Shown piece by piece: positions 22,798-32,426 of a DNA stretch of 64,000 bases. Position 1 is the first letter of the stretch, and each line of letters begins with the position of its first letter. A program made the translations under genes and the position numbers. Below the pieces are notes generated by a model that was not told the DNA's origin, made no database searches, and saw nothing but the letters and a program-made list of their open reading frames with translations. The stretch is from DASUBV01 sp963725175. GTDB taxonomy: Bacteria > Actinomycetota > Actinomycetes > Streptosporangiales > Streptosporangiaceae. The DNA lies in the NCBI GenBank assembly GCA_963725175.1, contig CAVRXH010000006.1:3410001-3474000 (forward strand). The letters run 5' to 3'.

Positions 22798-24725
22798 TCA
22801 AGTTTGGACAAACTCAATGTAAACCACCCCCGGCATCGGCAGCGCCAGGTCGATTTCCAGCCCGTCCCGGCCCGCGCGCAGCACCGTCGGCGGCTCGCCT
22901 TCCTCCAGCCGGTTCGCGGCCCGCAGCAGGTCCCACTGCCGCTCATCCGGCCAGGCCGCCGCCCCTCGCATCCGCTCCCAGGTCGCGACGATGTTGGAAT
23001 GGCCGGCGTCGATCCGGTGCTGGGTCACCGTGTACCAGGCACCGGGCGGGGCCTCGACGCTCAGCCGGACCTCGCGGTCCAGCAGCGGATCCCCGTCCTT
23101 CCTGGCCTGGTCCAGCGGGGCGTTCCAGATCAGCGCCCCGATCCGGCCGTCGTCGCCGGCGGCGGCCAGCGCCTGCACCAGGCTGCCCGCCCCGTCACCG
23201 CTGACGGCCGCCGCCAGCCGGCTGGCCCCGAGCCTGGCCAGCATGGCGAGCGCCCAGAACCGCGGCTTGCGCAGGTGGCCCACCGTCAGCAGCCCGAACC
23301 CGCCGTGAAACAGCTCGGCCGGGGCACCCAGTTCCTCGAAATTGTCCGATGCCACCCAGTGCGCCAGCACGTCCGCGCGGCCGGCCGTCGCCGCCACGCC
23401 GTGCAGCAGGAACGCGGCGGCGAACACGCTGTCGCCGACCCGGTTGAAGTGCGTGGGCGTGGCCCCCCATTCGGTCCACCACACCGGCAGGCCCGCGCGG
23501 CCGTGCCGGTCCAGTTCCGGCCGCAGGTCAAGCGGCGCGTTCCCGTAGGTGTGCGTGGACAGGAAGTCGGCCGGCGCCCCGGAGGCGGCCAGCTGGGCAA
23601 GGAACTCCCCGGTCCAGCCCGCGGCGGCCGAGGCCGGCCCGCCGACCCGCAGGTCCTTGGCTACGGAACGGATCGCCCCGGCCGTCATGTCGTACAGCCT
23701 GAAGTAGTCCTGCCGGGTGCCGGACCAGAAGACGTCCAGGTTGGGCTCGTTCCAGACCTCGAAGCTCCACCGGCCGACGACCTCGGACCTGCCGTACCTG
23801 TCGATCAGGTGCGCGGCCAGGTCGCGGACCAGGGCCGTCCAGCGGTCCCAGTCGCGCGGCGGCGAGATCCCGGCCCGGTAGGCGAACACGGTCCGGCCGG
23901 GATCGCTGGCCAGCGCCGCCGGCATGTACGACAGCTCGACGACCGGCGCCAGGCCCAGCCCGGTCAGCACGTCGTAGACGGCGTCCACGCCGGTGAAGTC
24001 GTGCACGGCGGCGCCGTCCGCGTCCTCCGAGTACACGCCCAGGTCATCGTCGAGGATGCCGTGCGCCCTGACCGCCTGGACGCCGAGCTCCTGGTGCACG
24101 ATCCGCAGCGCCTCCCGCAGGTCGGCGCCGACGGGCTGGCCGCCGAGGGTGTCGGTGCGCAGCAGCATGCTGAGATGCTCCGAGCCGATGACCGGCTGCC
24201 AGGGCCGGGGCAGCTCGCCGGTCACCTCGGTTCCGACGCGCACCTCGACCTGGCCGCTGCCGGCCGGGTCGGCCCGGCCTGGACCGGCCGGGACAGCGGG
24301 CCTGGTGCGCCGGGGCCGGTCACCGCGGCGACCGCGTACCAGGCCGTCTCGCCGGGCCGCGGGGCCACGTCGCAGTAGGGCCCTTGCGGCACCGCGAGCA
24401 CGTCGCCGCCGCCGTGATCGATGGGCCGGAACGGGCCGTCCGGCGTCGGTGCCCGGTGCACCAGGTAGCCGGCCGCGCCCGGCACCGGTTCCCAGTCCAG
24501 CGTCACCTGCCCGCGACCAGGCCTGGCCACCAGCCGGCCGGGCGGCCCGAGCACCGGGGCTGCGCCGTGCCCTGCACGCGGGGCAGCGCCCGAGGCTGGG
24601 TCGCGCTCTGTGCGCGAGGCAGTCTCGTTGTCTGTGCGCTCGTTGTCTGCGCGCGGGGCAGCCCCTCGCGGGCCGAGCCTGCTGGCCCAGTCCGCGCGGG
24701 CTGCCGCCGCCGGATCCTCCGTCAT
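22798..24725 (-). CDS. FnIII-GH39 beta-xylosidase-like glycoside hydrolase (frameshift between domains)
   Basis: About 643 residues after repair. Residues from ATG 24725 (MTEDPAAAARADW) form a variable linker and a fibronectin-III-like domain (GQVTLDWEPVPGAAGYLVHR). The frame breaks at about 24268-24275 (CCGGGCCGAC); adding GGCC gives 'VQAGPADPAGSGQVEVRVG', joining the GH39 domain. That domain shows 'WSFEVWNEPN' with the acid/base Glu and 'VWWTEWG' with the nucleophile Glu. GH39 covers beta-xylosidases and alpha-iduronidases; the substrate here is not certain. It starts 7 bp after the glycoamylase-like gene, so they form an operon. No signal peptide is visible, so it may act on imported oligosaccharides. 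Confidence 0.8.
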
Positions 24726-24732
24726 CGCCTCA

Positions 24733-26319
24733 TCATCCGCGCGACGCGCCGGTCTCGGGAGCGACCGACAGCCGCTCGGCCCGCAGGTACCTGATATCGG
24801 TCCCGCCGATCGGGTCGGCGGCCCAGCGGCGCTGCAGGATGTGGTCGTTGAGCACGTCGTCAAGCGCGGCCATGATCATCGACTGGTCGAGGTCCAGGTA
24901 CCGGTGCCCGACGGCCCCCGTCACCGGGTCCAGCGCGTCGTAGAACCCGTCGGGCCCGTAGATCTGCGGGTAGTCGGCGAGCATCGTCTGGATGTTGGCC
25001 CAGGCCTGGCGGGGCAGCACGTTCAGCGCCAGGAACGAGGCATGCGGGCTGACCGCCGTCTGCAGGTAGTCGGTGTCGGAGGCGTCCGAGCCGAGCTGCC
25101 AGGAGCCGTAAGCCTGGTAATCCCCGGTGTCATCAGGGGTGCTGGACGGCGACAGGCCCCAGACCTTGAAGCCCAGCGCCTTGGTGTCATAGGCGATGGT
25201 CGCCTTGGTGTAGTCCTCGTCGTTGGCGCCGAACCCGTCGGGTGCCACCTGGCTCTCCGGCACCACCAGGTCATCCATCAGGCCCTCGAACACATCGCCG
25301 CCCCAGCTCGGCACGAAGTCGATGCCGTCGTAGGAGTAGTGGCCCTCGAAGACGCTGAACTTCTTGCCACTCAGCGGGTCTGTGACGTTGACCTGGTAGC
25401 CCTGCGGGACCTGCCGCTGGCCGAACTGCGCCGGCTCGGTCCGCCACGTCCGCCACCACACGTCGCCGGGCATCTGGCCGGTGCCAAGGCCGACATAGGC
25501 GGTGATCCGGGTCTCGGAGTAGAGCATCCCGTACTCGAAGGTGGCCGGGCCGGTGCCCACGGTGTAGCCGCCGTACATCTGGCCGGCGTTGACGTCGGTG
25601 CTCTCGTTGCCGTTGTCGTAGAAGACGCCGAAGTTCATCGCGTTCAGCAGCGCGGTGGCCTGGCGGGTGAACGCCGGCAGCGCGTCCCTGACCTCGATCA
25701 GGCCGGCCGCGTACCAGCCGTTGTCCACGGTCGAGATGAACTGCCCGTCCAGGCTGGTGACCGGCGAGCCGCCCGGCGCGGTGATGGCCTGGCCGGTTCC
25801 GGTGTCGTACCAGCTCAGCAGGAAGCCGTGCCACTTCTCCAGCCGCCGCACCTCGGCCAGCGTGCCGCCGATCATCCGACGCTCGGCCCGTCGCGAGATC
25901 AGGTGCAGGTCACCGGCGGACAGCACGCTCCACAGGTAGACGCCGATATCCGTCGGCGAGGTGTAGGGACCCTGCGGCGCGCCGTCGAAGCCGATGTTGT
26001 CCATCGGCAGGTGGGTGCTGGGGTTCACCGCCGTGCGGAAGAACTTCCAGGTGTCCGCCGCGTAGGTCAGGAGCTCGCGGCGCTCGCCGGGCGCCAGCCG
26101 GGTGGGCGTGAACCTGGCCGGCCCGGCCGACGCGGTGCTGGCGGTACGTGCGGTGCTGGCGGTCCTGGTGCTCGCCTGCGCCAGGCCGGGGCCGGTCAGG
26201 TCCGGTGCGGTCAGAAACAGCGCGGTCAGGCCGGCTGTCGAGGCCAGGACGGCCAGGGAACAGATCAGGCTACGGGTACGGGCTCGCCCGGCTAAGGCTC
26301 GCCGGGATTGGGATGGCAT
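24733..26319 (-). CDS. Secreted glycoamylase-like protein (COG5368 / GH144-like)
   Basis: 528 residues. The ATG at 26319 follows GGAGG with 7-nt spacing and gives a signal peptide (SRRALAGRARTRSL, then hydrophobic LAVLASTAGLTALFL). The body matches the glycoamylase-like family: 'TSPTDIGVYLWSVLSAGDL', 'EKWHGFLLSWYDTGTG', 'ISTVDNGWYAAGL' and the C-terminal 'YLDLDQSMIMAALDD'. Some family members are endo-beta-1,2-glucanases; activity here is not proven. It is the first gene of an operon with the GH39 gene. Confidence 0.8.
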   Translation of the reverse strand: MPSQSRRALAGRARTRSLICSLAVLASTAGLTALFLTAPDLTGPGLAQASTRTASTARTASTASAGPARFTPTRLAPGERRELLTYAADTWKFFRTAVNPSTHLPMDNIGFDGAPQGPYTSPTDIGVYLWSVLSAGDLHLISRRAERRMIGGTLAEVRRLEKWHGFLLSWYDTGTGQAITAPGGSPVTSLDGQFISTVDNGWYAAGLIEVRDALPAFTRQATALLNAMNFGVFYDNGNESTDVNAGQMYGGYTVGTGPATFEYGMLYSETRITAYVGLGTGQMPGDVWWRTWRTEPAQFGQRQVPQGYQVNVTDPLSGKKFSVFEGHYSYDGIDFVPSWGGDVFEGLMDDLVVPESQVAPDGFGANDEDYTKATIAYDTKALGFKVWGLSPSSTPDDTGDYQAYGSWQLGSDASDTDYLQTAVSPHASFLALNVLPRQAWANIQTMLADYPQIYGPDGFYDALDPVTGAVGHRYLDLDQSMIMAALDDVLNDHILQRRWAADPIGGTDIRYLRAERLSVAPETGASRG

Positions 26320-26503
26320 CTGGTACCTCCGGACGGGAACGACGGTCCCCCCGGCTGGGACGTCTCCCGCAGCCGACGATTCATGCCCGGCCGGGGCGTT
26401 CTGCGGCATGCAGGCACGCCCCGGCAGGGCAGCGAACAGTGACGGCCGGGTGTCAGCCAGCCGTTCATTTCTCGTCAGGCAGGGGCAGGGCCCGCAGCAC
26501 TCC

Positions 26504-27283
26504 CTAGATCCCGCAGGCCTCGGCCACCGCGGTGGCGGCCCCCTCGCGGCTGCTGGCCGCTGGGATACCGGGGCGCTCGAAATCGTCCATATAGATAGCA
26601 GCGGCGTCGGCCGCATTCGGGGCCGCGTTCAGGGCCGGGATGTACTGCGCCCACTGCTGGTTGTAGCGGAGGATGGCGGCGAGCTGGGTCTGGAGGTCGG
26701 CCGCCACGTTGCCGGTCACAAAGCCGGCGGGCAGCGGGGTCCAGCCGATCAGCCCGCCACCGCCCGAGCCCTCGGACTCGGGGTCTCCCTTAGATTCCTG
26801 GTAAATGTTCCCGGCGATTCCGGCGGCCGCGATGGCGGTATAGCCGTGCGCGGTCAGGTAACTGACGATCGTCGGGTAGTTCTCCGGCAGCATCCCGCTG
26901 GTCCCGGTGCAGCTCAGCGTATGAGCGGCAGCGGTGCCGCTACTCGCCGCCTGGCGTCGCCTGGCCGCGTGGCTCGGATGGCTGTCCGGCGTCACGTGCC
27001 TATGGGTATAGATCCTGGCCTTGTACAGCTCAGCGGTCCCGTTCCGGGTGGTGGTGAGCCGGTCCTGGTAAGCCGCGGCGCTGGCATGGTGCGTGCCGTC
27101 GGCCGGCTTCAGCACCAGGGCGCGGACCTGCGGCGTGGCCGCCAGCACAGCCAGCACGCCGAGCGCCAGGACTACCGGGGCCGCCTTGCCCGCCCGCCTG
27201 GCCGCCTTCCCGATGCGGGATGGCGTCGTATGTCGTCCTGCCCTCCTGATCTTCGGATCCCTGCGATGAATTGCTCCTGACAC
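26504..27283 (-). CDS. Membrane-anchored phage-tail-lysozyme-like protein
   Basis: 259 residues. A basic N-terminus is followed by one membrane segment (VVLALGVLAVLAATPQV, residues ~37-53) and a spacer. The C-terminal ~130 residues resemble the phage tail lysozyme domain: 'AAGIAGNIYQESKGDPESEG' with the catalytic Glu candidate, then 'GLIGWTPLP'. A role in peptidoglycan cleavage at the cell surface is inferred. Start GTG at 27283 with GAGG upstream. It is transcribed away from the FUSC transporter gene. Confidence 0.65.
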   Translation of the reverse strand: MSGAIHRRDPKIRRAGRHTTPSRIGKAARRAGKAAPVVLALGVLAVLAATPQVRALVLKPADGTHHASAAAYQDRLTTTRNGTAELYKARIYTHRHVTPDSHPSHAARRRQAASSGTAAAHTLSCTGTSGMLPENYPTIVSYLTAHGYTAIAAAGIAGNIYQESKGDPESEGSGGGGLIGWTPLPAGFVTGNVAADLQTQLAAILRYNQQWAQYIPALNAAPNAADAAAIYMDDFERPGIPAASSREGAATAVAEACGI

Positions 27284-27406
27284 AAACCTGCCTCACGACG
27301 GTCCCGCGCCCGGCTACGCGGCAGCTTGCGCCTCTCACCAGGCCTGACACACTTCGCCAGCAGGATTGCAGGACACTTAACCGCAGTTCAGCCGATTCGC
27401 GCTAAA

Positions 27407-27422
27407 TACCTCATTTGAGGTA
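27407..27422. promoter_or_regulatory. Perfect palindrome TACCTCA-TT-TGAGGTA
   Basis: A 7-2-7 inverted repeat in the 260-bp gap between the divergent lysozyme-like and FUSC genes. Position and symmetry suit a dimeric regulator. The rest of the gap shows no gene or clear riboswitch core. Confidence 0.45.
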
Positions 27423-27543
27423 GAGCCGGGCAAAATTTAGACAGCACCAGGTCAGGGCGCAGGCAAGCGGGCAGCGGTCCAGGACGCGGCCGGCTGGGTG
27501 GGGCTGGCTGGATGGGGCCGCGTCCGGCGGGGATGATGAGGGG

Positions 27544-29961
27544 ATGTCCGACTCCGCGGCGCCGGCCCGTCCGTCCCGGCCGGGCTGGCTGCCCGTCTGG
27601 TCGGTGCCGGCCGCCATCCGTGCCGCCAGGGCGACCATCGTGGTGCCCGCGCTTTTCGCCGTGGCCGACAAGCTGATCGGCAACCCGCAGCTGACCCTGT
27701 TCGCGGTGTTCGGCGGGTTCGCCTCGCTGATCCTCGCCTCGTTCGGCGGCAGCAGGCGGGACAAGGCCATGTCCCATCTCGGCCTGGCCCTGGTCGGCAG
27801 CGCCGCGCTGGTCATCGGCACCCTGGTCAGCGGGACCGCCTGGCTCGCCGCCCTGGTCACGATCCCGGTCGCCTTCGCGATCTTCTTCGCGGGCGTGACC
27901 GGCCCCAATGCCGCGGCCGGGGTCACCGCGGCCCTGCTGATCTACGTTTTGCCGGTCGCCACGGCCGCGCCGATCTCGCAGGTCGGCTGGCGGCTGGCCG
28001 GCTGGTGGCTGGCCTCGGTCGCCGCCACCGCGGCCGTGCTGCTGGTCGCGCCGCCGCCGCCGGCCGGGCGGCTCAGGCGCGACGCCGCCGCGCTGAGCAG
28101 GACGCTCGCCGCGCAGCTCAGCAATGCCGTGGACGGCACGGTCACGGACGCGGACCGGGAGGCGTCGAGGGCGGCCCGCCATCAGCTCAGGAGCGAGTTC
28201 GCCAGGACCCCGCTGCGCCCGACCGGGCTGGCCACCTCCGACCAGGGGCTCGCCAATGTGGTCGAGCTGCTGGACTGGTGCGGCACGCTGGTCTCCGACA
28301 CCGTCGACGGCCACCAGGACCTCAGCCAGGCGGCCCCCGCCGACCAGGCCCTGCTGCGCCAGACCGCGCAGATGCTCACCGCGCTGGCTGGGCTGCTCAC
28401 CGATAGCCATGCCGAGGCGAACCTGGAGATGCTGGAGGATGCCCGGCGGGCCAGCGCCGCGCACCAGCGGAAGCTCACCGGCGACCCGGAACGGCTTCGC
28501 GTCCTGGCCGCGCACGCCGCGCACGCCCAGGTCATCGCCGTGGCGGTGCGGGCCGCCATGGCCGACGCGCTGATCGCCGCCCGGCGGGCAAGCCCGGAAC
28601 TGGTCGCGGCCGAGCGGCGGCGCTGGTTCGGCCAGCAGGATTCCGGGGCCGCGGGCCGGCTGCCCACGACGGTCGCGCTCGCGGGGTATGTCGGGCGGCA
28701 TGCGAGCCTGCGCTCGGTCTGGTTCCTGAACAGCCTGCGTGGCGCGCTGGCGCTGGCCATCGCGGTGGCGGTCGCCGACGGCATCAGCCTCCAGCACGGG
28801 TTCTGGGTGGTGCTCGGCACCCTGTCCGTGCTGCGGACCAGCGCGGCGGCGACCGGGGCTACCGCGCTGCGGGCGCTGGCGGGCACCGTAGCGGGCTTCG
28901 TGATCGGCGCGGCGCTGCTGCTCGCTATCGGCACCGAGCCCACCGCCCTGTGGATCGCGCTGCCGTGTGCCGTGCTGATCGCCGCCTACGCGCCGGGCAC
29001 TGCTCCGTTCGCGGTCGGCCAGGCCGCGTTCACCGTCACCGTCGTGGTGATCTTCAACCTGCTGGTGCCGGCCGGCTGGGAGGTCGGGCTGCTGCGGGTG
29101 GAGGACGTGGCCATCGGCTGCGCGGTCAGCGTCGTGGTGGGCCTGCTGTTCTGGCCGCGCGGGGCCTCCGGGGTGGTCCGCGCCGACCTGGCGGACGCCT
29201 TCCGGCGTGGCGGCAGCTACCTGTCTCAGGCCGTTGACTTCGCGCTCAGCCTGCGCCCCGCCCCGCCGGACACCGCGGTGGCCGCCGTCACCGCCGGCAT
29301 CAGGCTCGACGAGGCACTCCGCGCCTACCTGGCCGAGCAGGGCAGCAAGCGGATGGCCAAGATGGACCTGTGGGGGCTGGCGATGGGCAGCACCCGGCTG
29401 CGGCTGACCGCCTACTCAGTCGCCAGCCTGCACGACCTCGACGGCCACCTCACTCCGGCGGACGGCACAAGCCCGGCCGACGGCCAGCCAGCCGACGAGG
29501 CACGGCCGACCACCGGAGAGCACCCTTCCGACGGGGCACGGGCAGCCGACGGGGCACGGGCAGCCGGACAGCCGACTGGGGCCGGACAGCCCACGGGGGC
29601 CGGGGAGCCCACGGCGGCCGGGGAGCCGGCGCCGGCCTGGCTGGTGCCGGGCGACCCGGCCAGGTCCGGGTTCCGGCACCTCACCACCGACCTGGTCGGC
29701 TTCTATGACCAGATCGCGGACCAGCTCAACGGCCCGGCGGTGGCCGGGCGGGCGCCGGTCCTGGCCCCGGTCCTGGCCCCGGCGCTAACCGGCCCGGCCC
29801 GGCCCGAGGGCGTCGCCTGCGCGAACAGCACGCCGCCGCAGTACCAGCCGGACATGCTCTGGGTCGGTGAGTACCTATACCACCTCGGCGCGGCGGCGAG
29901 CGCCGTCACGGACCCGGCCGCCAAGGTCGCGATGCTGCGCCAGCGCCCCTGGTGGCGCTAA
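27544..29961 (+). CDS. FUSC-family inner-membrane transporter
   Basis: 805 residues. Two blocks of hydrophobic helices (residues ~20-170 and ~395-540) are each followed by a soluble domain, the FUSC/YccS/aromatic-acid-exporter layout. 'LFAVFGGFASLILASFGG' and 'HGFWVVLGTLSVLRTSAAATGATALRALAGTVAGF' are the typical first-helix motifs of each half. The ATG follows GATGAGGGG. An Ala/Gly/Pro-rich linker with short DNA repeats lies around residues 640-700. Substrate unknown; aromatic acids or lipids are possible. Confidence 0.8.
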   Translation: MSDSAAPARPSRPGWLPVWSVPAAIRAARATIVVPALFAVADKLIGNPQLTLFAVFGGFASLILASFGGSRRDKAMSHLGLALVGSAALVIGTLVSGTAWLAALVTIPVAFAIFFAGVTGPNAAAGVTAALLIYVLPVATAAPISQVGWRLAGWWLASVAATAAVLLVAPPPPAGRLRRDAAALSRTLAAQLSNAVDGTVTDADREASRAARHQLRSEFARTPLRPTGLATSDQGLANVVELLDWCGTLVSDTVDGHQDLSQAAPADQALLRQTAQMLTALAGLLTDSHAEANLEMLEDARRASAAHQRKLTGDPERLRVLAAHAAHAQVIAVAVRAAMADALIAARRASPELVAAERRRWFGQQDSGAAGRLPTTVALAGYVGRHASLRSVWFLNSLRGALALAIAVAVADGISLQHGFWVVLGTLSVLRTSAAATGATALRALAGTVAGFVIGAALLLAIGTEPTALWIALPCAVLIAAYAPGTAPFAVGQAAFTVTVVVIFNLLVPAGWEVGLLRVEDVAIGCAVSVVVGLLFWPRGASGVVRADLADAFRRGGSYLSQAVDFALSLRPAPPDTAVAAVTAGIRLDEALRAYLAEQGSKRMAKMDLWGLAMGSTRLRLTAYSVASLHDLDGHLTPADGTSPADGQPADEARPTTGEHPSDGARAADGARAAGQPTGAGQPTGAGEPTAAGEPAPAWLVPGDPARSGFRHLTTDLVGFYDQIADQLNGPAVAGRAPVLAPVLAPALTGPARPEGVACANSTPPQYQPDMLWVGEYLYHLGAAASAVTDPAAKVAMLRQRPWWR

Positions 29962-29980
29962 CGGCACCGACCGCGCACCC

Positions 29981-30048
29981 GGATACAACAGTGAACGCGC
30001 TTCTACTGCCGCTGTATCGACGGTGAAAGTGGGTGCACTGTCGTATCC
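29981..30048. terminator. Inverted repeat between convergent genes
   Basis: GGATACAACAGTG (29981-29993) and CACTGTCGTATCC (30036-30048) pair at 12 of 13 positions, with a third related copy (ACTGCCGCTGTATC, 30005-30018) between them. The position between converging genes suits a bidirectional terminator, though there is no T tract. Confidence 0.4.
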
Positions 30049-30060
30049 GCTCGATCAGCG

Positions 30061-31080
30061 CTAGCGCCAGGGCTCGATGACGGACTTGATGGTGCCGGGC
30101 TGACGGGTCGCTGCCAGCGCCCGGGCCGCCTCGGCCAGCGGGTATCGGTCGGTGACCAGCGCGTCCACGTCGACGGCGCCGCTGGCGGCCAGCGCGATGG
30201 CGGCCGGCCAGGTGTTGGCGTACCTGAAGGTGCCGGTGATGGTCAGCTCGCGCTGCTGGAGCAGCGCGAACGGCAGCGTCAGCTCGTCGGGTCCCATCCC
30301 GACCAGCACCGCCACGCCGGCCGGGCGCAGCGACCGGATGCCGGCGCCGATCGCGGCCGGGGCACCCGAGCAGTCGATGAACGCGTCGAACCCGTCGCCA
30401 GCGGCATCACCCGCCGGTACCGCGCGGGTCGCGCCGTGCCGGCGGGCCGCGTCCAGGCGGCCGGCGGCGATGTCGGTGACGACGATCGTCGTCGCGCCCC
30501 TGGCGCGGGCAAGCTGGGCGGTGACCAGGCCGATCGGCCCGGCCCCGGCGATCAGCACCGAGCCGCCGGCGGTGACGCCGGCCTTGCCGGTGGCCCAGAT
30601 CCCGACCGACAGCGGCTCCAGCAGCGCCGCCGCGTCATCGCTGACCGAGGCGGGCAGGTCGTAGGCGAGGTCGGCGCGCACGCACACGTACTCGGCCAGT
30701 GCCCCGTCCACCGGCGGGGTGGCGAAGAACCGCATGTCCGGGCACAGGTTGTAGCGGCCTGCCTTGCACGCGGCGCAGGCGCCGCAAGCGGCACCTGGCT
30801 CGATGGCGACCCGGCTGCCTACCCGGCCGGGGTCCACGCCAGGCCCGGCCGCCGCGATCACCCCGGACACCTCGTGCCCGAGGACCAGCGGCTGGCGGAC
30901 CACGAAGTCGCCGATCCTGCCGTGCTCGAAGTAGTGCACGTCAGAGCCGCATACCCCGACGCTGCGCACCGCGACCAGCACCTCCCCGGCAGCGGGGACC
31001 GGCACCGGCCGCTCGCGCAGCACCAGCTCACCAGGTCGGTCAAGCACCGACACCCGCATGGTCTCCGGAACCGCCATCAT
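30061..31080 (-). CDS. Zinc-dependent sorbitol/L-iditol-type dehydrogenase (MDR family)
   Basis: About 339 residues. Catalytic zinc ligands are visible in 'GVCGSDVHYFEHG' and 'GHEVSG'; structural-zinc cysteines are in 'CGACAACKAGRYNLCPD'; the Rossmann motif is 'AGAGPIGLVTAQLA' and 'VVTDIAAGRLDAARRHGA' suggests NAD. The polyol dehydrogenase assignment rests on these motifs and on 'DMRFFATPPVDGALAEY'. ATGs at 31080, 31077 and 31056 are all possible; the last has GGAG just upstream. It abuts the truncated GH15 fragment, which reads the other way. Confidence 0.8.
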   Translation of the reverse strand: MMAVPETMRVSVLDRPGELVLRERPVPVPAAGEVLVAVRSVGVCGSDVHYFEHGRIGDFVVRQPLVLGHEVSGVIAAAGPGVDPGRVGSRVAIEPGAACGACAACKAGRYNLCPDMRFFATPPVDGALAEYVCVRADLAYDLPASVSDDAAALLEPLSVGIWATGKAGVTAGGSVLIAGAGPIGLVTAQLARARGATTIVVTDIAAGRLDAARRHGATRAVPAGDAAGDGFDAFIDCSGAPAAIGAGIRSLRPAGVAVLVGMGPDELTLPFALLQQRELTITGTFRYANTWPAAIALAASGAVDVDALVTDRYPLAEAARALAATRQPGTIKSVIEPWR

Positions 31081-32375
31081 GCGACCAGCATGCCGCAGAT
31101 GCCGCCGGGCGAACATGCCCGCGGTCGCCAGGCCAGGCGGACCTCGGGCGTCGGGCTGGTGCCCGAGCAGGCCTGGGAGGACCCGGACCTGGCCGCCTCG
31201 CCGTACGGCAGCGACCCGGCGACCGCCTCGATCGGGTTCACCGACGGCAAGGCGGCCGGATCGGCCTCCCCGCTGACCTGGGCGCAGGCCCAGGAGCTGC
31301 GGCTGATCACCAGCCCGGGCGCGGGCCGGGATGTGGAGACGCCCGCCGTCACGGTGCGCCGGTACATCAGCCACGGGCCGCCCGGCACGCTGCCGGTCAC
31401 GCTGTCAGCGCCGGCCGCCGGGGCGACGATGAGCACGGTCAGCACTCCGGTTACCGGAACCACCACGCCGGGTGCGCGGGTCACCATCGAGTCGGCGGAC
31501 ACCACGACCGGCGCGAAGGCCGCCATCGCCAGCACGGTCGCGGGCGGCGACGGGTCGTTCAGCGCCGACGTGCCCGTCGGCTTCGGCAACAACGCGATCA
31601 CCGCCACGGCCACCGCCCGGGGCGGGCACCGCACCGGCTACGCGCAGGTCCCGGTGATCGGCGACGTGACCGGCGGGACCACGGTGCTGAACGTCACCGA
31701 CCCGAAGGGCGACGACAACGGGCCTGGCACATACCAGTACCCGACCGCGTCCGACTTCCACCCCGGCGCCTTCGACCTGACCGGCTTCCAGGTGATCAGC
31801 GACGGGACCACGGTGTACCTGCGGACGTCGCTGGCCAACCTGGACCCGACCTTCGGCGCGGCGTTCGGCGCCCAACTCCTGGACGTCTACGTGCACAACC
31901 CGGCCGCCAGCCAGACCTCCACGCAGGCGGCCTACGCCTCGCGGAACTACACGATCGCGCCGTCCGGCGCGTGGAGCGAGCTAGTCGAGGCGCAGGGGTT
32001 CGCGGCGCCGAGCTGGACCAATGTCCAGGGCAGCGGAGTCGGCACGGCGTACATGCTGGCAGATCAGGCCACCAAGACGGTGACGATCGCGCTGCCGGAG
32101 GCGCAGTTCGGCACGCCAGGTCCCGGCTGGGCCTTCACGGTCGTGCTGACCGGGCAGGACGGGTTCAGCCCTGACCTGGCCCGGGCGTTCACCGCGACGC
32201 CTGGCGCCGACACCTTCGGCGTCTGCGCGCCCGAGGGGGCCAGCCCGATCTGCGCAGTTGACCCCTCGACGGTGCCCAAGGCCATGGACGTGCTGACCCG
32301 GCCGGGGTGTCGCAGGCCACCGAACTGGACCCGGTGCCCGGCCCGGTCGTGATCCAGCCGGTCACCGTGCCCTGA
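31081..32375 (+). pseudogene. GH15 glucoamylase/glucodextranase remnant (N-terminus missing, frameshift at C-terminus)
   Basis: Only the end of the GH15 catalytic barrel remains: 'GVGLVPEQAWED' with the catalytic-base Glu region and 'ASPLTWAQAQELRLI'. A bacterial Ig-like segment and the glucodextranase C-terminal module follow ('DPKGDDNGPGTYQYPT', 'FDLTGFQV'). The expected ~500 residues of barrel are absent because the dehydrogenase gene occupies that place. Near 32296-32308 the frame shifts by one base; the next frame gives 'GVSQATELDPVPGPVV' and a stop at 32373-32375, the normal family ending. No start codon or ribosome site is convincing. It is probably a deletion remnant. Confidence 0.75.
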
Positions 32376-32426
32376 CGACAGACGGCGGTCAGGCGGAGAA
32401 CGGATCCGCCATCTTGGTTGGCGAAC

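Noticed and set aside
27284..27430. Possible c-di-AMP (ydaO) riboswitch before the lysozyme-like gene
   Set aside because: Such switches precede cell-wall hydrolase genes in actinobacteria, but I could not find the conserved core here. A covariance-model search (Rfam ydaO-yuaA) would settle it.
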